From Ettlia oleoabundans (Eukaryota > Chlorophyta > Chlorophyceae > Chlamydomonadales): a stretch of DNA of 11,076 nucleotides. The notes under the pieces are model-generated. The model saw only the letters and a program-made list of their open reading frames with translations. It was not told where the DNA came from and did no database searches. Location: contig JAAMXP010001518.1 in assembly GCA_019693395.1 (NCBI GenBank), positions 1-11,076 on the forward strand, read 5' to 3'. The position numbers and the translations under genes are program-made. Numbering within the stretch: position 1 is the first letter of the stretch; each line of letters opens with the position of its first letter. Below, piece after piece: positions 8,648 through 11,076 of the stretch.

Positions 8648-9597
8648 CACATACCCGCTCCCCCGCCTTCCCCCAATAAAATAATGGGCGAGGGTGGGAT
8701 GGCTCGCCTGCCAGCGGGCCGGGTACAGTGATACACGGGCGCGGGGCAGGTGGGGGCAGCGGCCTGCCGGCTGCAGCAAAAGCCAGGTGGGCCGAGATGG
8801 AATGTGAGGTGCGGGGGACGGACAAGTTAGAACTGCAGGTGGTTACCGGAGCAAGAGAAGGGAGGAGGGGAATGAGTGGGTGCAACAAGCTAGGCACTGT
8901 GCGAGGCGGGGCAGGGCGCAGCTGAACAAGCAGACATAGGAGGGGTAGGAGTTAGTATTGGAGCAGGCCCCGGCATGGTGGCATGTATCTTTCGGGTAGG
9001 GCTGCACACTTGTGGACCAGAGGCACACCCCGCCACGCAGCACCAAGGTAGTGAGTGCACAGGCGTGAGAAGCGGCAGGCGAGACATCCCAGCCAGCCAG
9101 ACCAAGATGCAATGATGCCGGGCACCAGCAGCAGCAGTGCAGGATGGCGCCAGGCTGGAGGCGGCAGCCGCAGAAAGGGAGGTTGCAGAGCTAGCTAGCT
9201 ACAAAGGGGCCAACTTTGCCACGCGCAAACAAATGAGGGGGCGGCGCCGCAGAACGATGCAAGGCAGCCAGCCGATCCGGGGTCCACAGGACGGGCCAAA
9301 AGGCAAACAAGCTAACATAGTGGGACAAAAAGGCAGCCAGCCGGGGAGGCCCCAGCGGCGGGTAGGGGAGCAGGCAAAAGTCAAGTTTGTTGATTGCAGT
9401 GTGGAGGCGATTGAACAGGGTAGGCCTGCGGCGCGCGGCCTCAAGGCCCGCACAGCGCCCAGATTACGCCGGCTCAGCAAAAAGGCAGCGGCACGCCAAC
9501 CAACGGCATGAAGCGCTTGCCAGCTCAGTAGCAGCAAGGGCCAGATGAGCACAAGGGCTCCAACTGAGCTTGCTGCACGATGCATTGTCAATGTGCC

Positions 9598-11047
9598 TCA
9601 AAGCTTCACCGACACTTTTGCCAGGATGCGCTTGCCGTGGGGCGTGCCGCGCAGTGCGGGCAGGTGGGGGCGTATGGCCTCCACCAGCTGACCGTGAAGC
9701 GCACCGCTGGAGACGGTGAGGGCGCTCTGCATCACGTAGTTGGCATAGGGGTCCTGCAGGAAACAGAGGCAGGTGCCAGGGGGAGAGCAAGGGGGGGGTG
9801 AGCAAGGGGAAGCCACCCCACCTCAAAGCACACCCACAGCAGCCCGCACAAGTTGTGCAGCCTCCGCCTGCCATCCACTGGGGGCAGCAGCCCGCCCAAC
9901 CCTCACACAGCTCTTCCCACACAATCTGCCAGTGCTGGCAAGTGCGTGGCCAGCCCTGGCCTGCCCCGCCAGCACCCACCTGCAGCAGCCTGCCCAGGTT
10001 TGGTGAGTTCATGAGCTCCGCCACCACCGCATCCCGCTGCTCGTTCAGCCCGGCACCGCCCAGCTTCAGGCACTTCTCAACCACGTTGGAGCTGCACGGC
10101 AAGGAGGGGGGGGGTTGTAAAGATGGGTCGGCCGAATGATCGATTACCGAGTTTCTGCAGGCACCTATACCCTTGAAAACAACCCTATCACAAGCCGTGA
10201 CAAGTCTAGGTAAGCTGGCGGACCATGAGTCCCACCTGAACTTTTGCGTTGCCAGCTCGCTGTAATGGCCCTTGAGGTTGAGCATGACCAGAGCTGAGGT
10301 CTCGGGGTGGCCCAGCTCCAGCACATACTGCACCACGTAGTTGCCAAAGGGGTCCTGCGAGAATACGAACAGGGAAGAAAGATGGTTGATCAGCCAACGG
10401 TTGAGGGTAAACAGGCAACGTCAGGACGTCAGAAAGGAAGCCTGGAAGGTGAGTTGCTGCCCCGCAGCGCATGGCACAGGCAACTCCCTCAGCATCCCTT
10501 CCCTGACCTTGCGCCGCAAACTAAAGAACCCAAACATCCACACTCAACAAGTGAAAGCCAGGCAAACCCCACCTGGCTGAGCATGAGCGAGTGGTCTGCG
10601 ATGCGTTCTATCAGCGCGCGCTTCTGTGGGTTGGTGGCGTAGTCAATGCAGCGCTGTAGCACGCAGCAGCCATGCCGGTGGGTGGCGATGTCCAGGCAGT
10701 GGGCCGCCGCCGCGTCGTAAATGAACTGGCTGTCCTCGGGGCCCAGGCGCTGCGGCAGGGAGGAAGGGGGAACAAGCAGGGGTGGGGTGAGGAGGATGGC
10801 AGCATGAGTTGACGAGACAAGGGGGGGCAATGGATGCTGGTGCAAAATGAACAATATGACTTTGCTAGGCCCCCCAAAGACGGGCGAGAGGGGCGGGCAG
10901 GGGCAGCACAAATTTTGGCAACACTGCCCCATGCCGTGCCGTCGGCACTTCCATCACCTGCAGGCAGCGCTGCACCACGTGGTTTCCGTTGAGGTCGCGT
11001 ATGAGAGACACCACGCCCAGCTTCAGCGCGTCAATCACCAGCTGGAC
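9598..11047 (-). CDS. Pumilio/PUF-family RNA-binding protein, C-terminal part (5' end off window)
   Basis: Five exons, read right to left: 11047-10958, 10749-10573, 10354-10236, 10091-9980 and 9753-9598 (stop TGA 9600-9598). All are GT-AG with consistent phases. The 217 visible residues cover PUF repeats 4-8 and the closing cap. The RNA-reading helices are GNHVVQRC (residues 21-28), HGCCVLQRC (56-64), GNYVVQYV (93-100), SSNVVEKC (129-136) and ANYVMQSA (170-177). Their base-reading triplets are N-H-Q, C-C-Q, N-Y-Q, S-N-E and N-Y-Q. In canonical Pumilio these read U, A, U, G and U, so the predicted target core is 5'-UGUAU. The protein ends GTPHGKRILAKVSVKL, as expected of the terminal half-repeat. 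PUF proteins bind mRNA 3' UTRs to repress translation, trigger decay or localise transcripts, usually in the cytoplasm. The second repeat shown has C-C-Q where animal Pumilio has C-R-Q. Three of the four introns fall at or just before a D-P-Y/F-x-N-Y or related repeat start. Repeats 1-3 and the N-terminus lie beyond the right edge. Confidence 0.96.
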
Positions 11048-11076
11048 CTGCGGGGGTGGGGGGTGGGGGTGTGCGG

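Larger units (their letters stand above)
8077..9597. other. Probable 3' UTR of the PUF gene, plus 5' region of the membrane-protein gene
   Basis: Between the PUF stop codon (9598) and the next gene there is no convincing coding sequence on either strand. Reading the minus strand down from the stop codon, the first TGTAA is at 8381-8377. So most of this stretch is best explained as a long (about 1.2 kb) 3' UTR of the PUF mRNA. The part from about 8360 to 8077 then holds the promoter and 5' end of the membrane-protein gene. Plus-strand open frames here (8331-8606 and 9137-9511) have low-complexity, basic products and no recognisable motif. Confidence 0.55.

Noticed and set aside
9137..9511. A basic 124-codon plus-strand frame
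   Set aside because: It lies antisense to the inferred PUF 3' UTR and has a repetitive R/A/G/Q-rich product without a family signature.
11051..11071. G-run cluster resembling a G-quadruplex at the right edge
   Set aside because: On the coding (minus) strand this is simply the C-rich polypyrimidine tract before the intron acceptor at 11048, and only three G-runs are present.
1..11076. A novel multi-gene system, mobile element, CRISPR array or viral insertion
   Set aside because: The genes are ordinary nuclear intron-bearing genes with mixed orientation. I saw no transposase, reverse transcriptase, long terminal repeats, regular spacer array or viral protein.

Overview
This window looks like nuclear DNA of a green alga (Chlorophyta). 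It is GC-rich. Four protein genes are each split into short exons by GT-AG introns whose donors are mostly GTGNG-type and whose acceptors are C-rich tracts ending in gcag. The pentamer TGTAA, the usual chlorophyte poly(A) signal, follows two of the genes at plausible distances. Two encoded proteins are unmistakably eukaryotic: ribosomal protein eL22 and a Pumilio/PUF RNA-binding protein. The species cannot be fixed from the sequence alone.

Layout, left to right. (1) 14-2012, minus strand: a partial gene (3' part lies off the left end) for a type II membrane protein with a glycosyltransferase-like lumenal domain; six coding exons are visible. (2) 2013-3728: about 1.7 kb of divergent intergenic DNA with no convincing gene. 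It includes a strong GC hairpin about 140 bases before the next start codon. (3) 3729-5597, plus strand: the complete four-exon gene for cytosolic ribosomal protein eL22, 130 residues, with a poly(A) signal at 5847. (4) 5598-6468: convergent 3' regions. (5) 6469-8008, minus strand: an uncharacterised multi-pass membrane protein, with three well-supported exons and uncertain ends. (6) 8009-9597: the probable long 3' UTR of the next gene, with a perfect 39-bp tandem duplication, plus the 5' region of gene 5. (7) 9598-11047, minus strand: the C-terminal part of a Pumilio/PUF protein (repeats 4-8), continuing off the right end.

I see no operon, mobile element, CRISPR array, tRNA or rRNA, and no multi-gene system. 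The four genes appear to be independent housekeeping or regulatory genes. The leads most worth checking are the two uncharacterised membrane proteins, possible eL22 autoregulation through RNA structure, and the overlap between the UGUA predicted to be read by the PUF protein and the algal UGUAA poly(A) signal. All exon boundaries were read by eye from frame, splice consensus and phase agreement. They are models, not transcript evidence.
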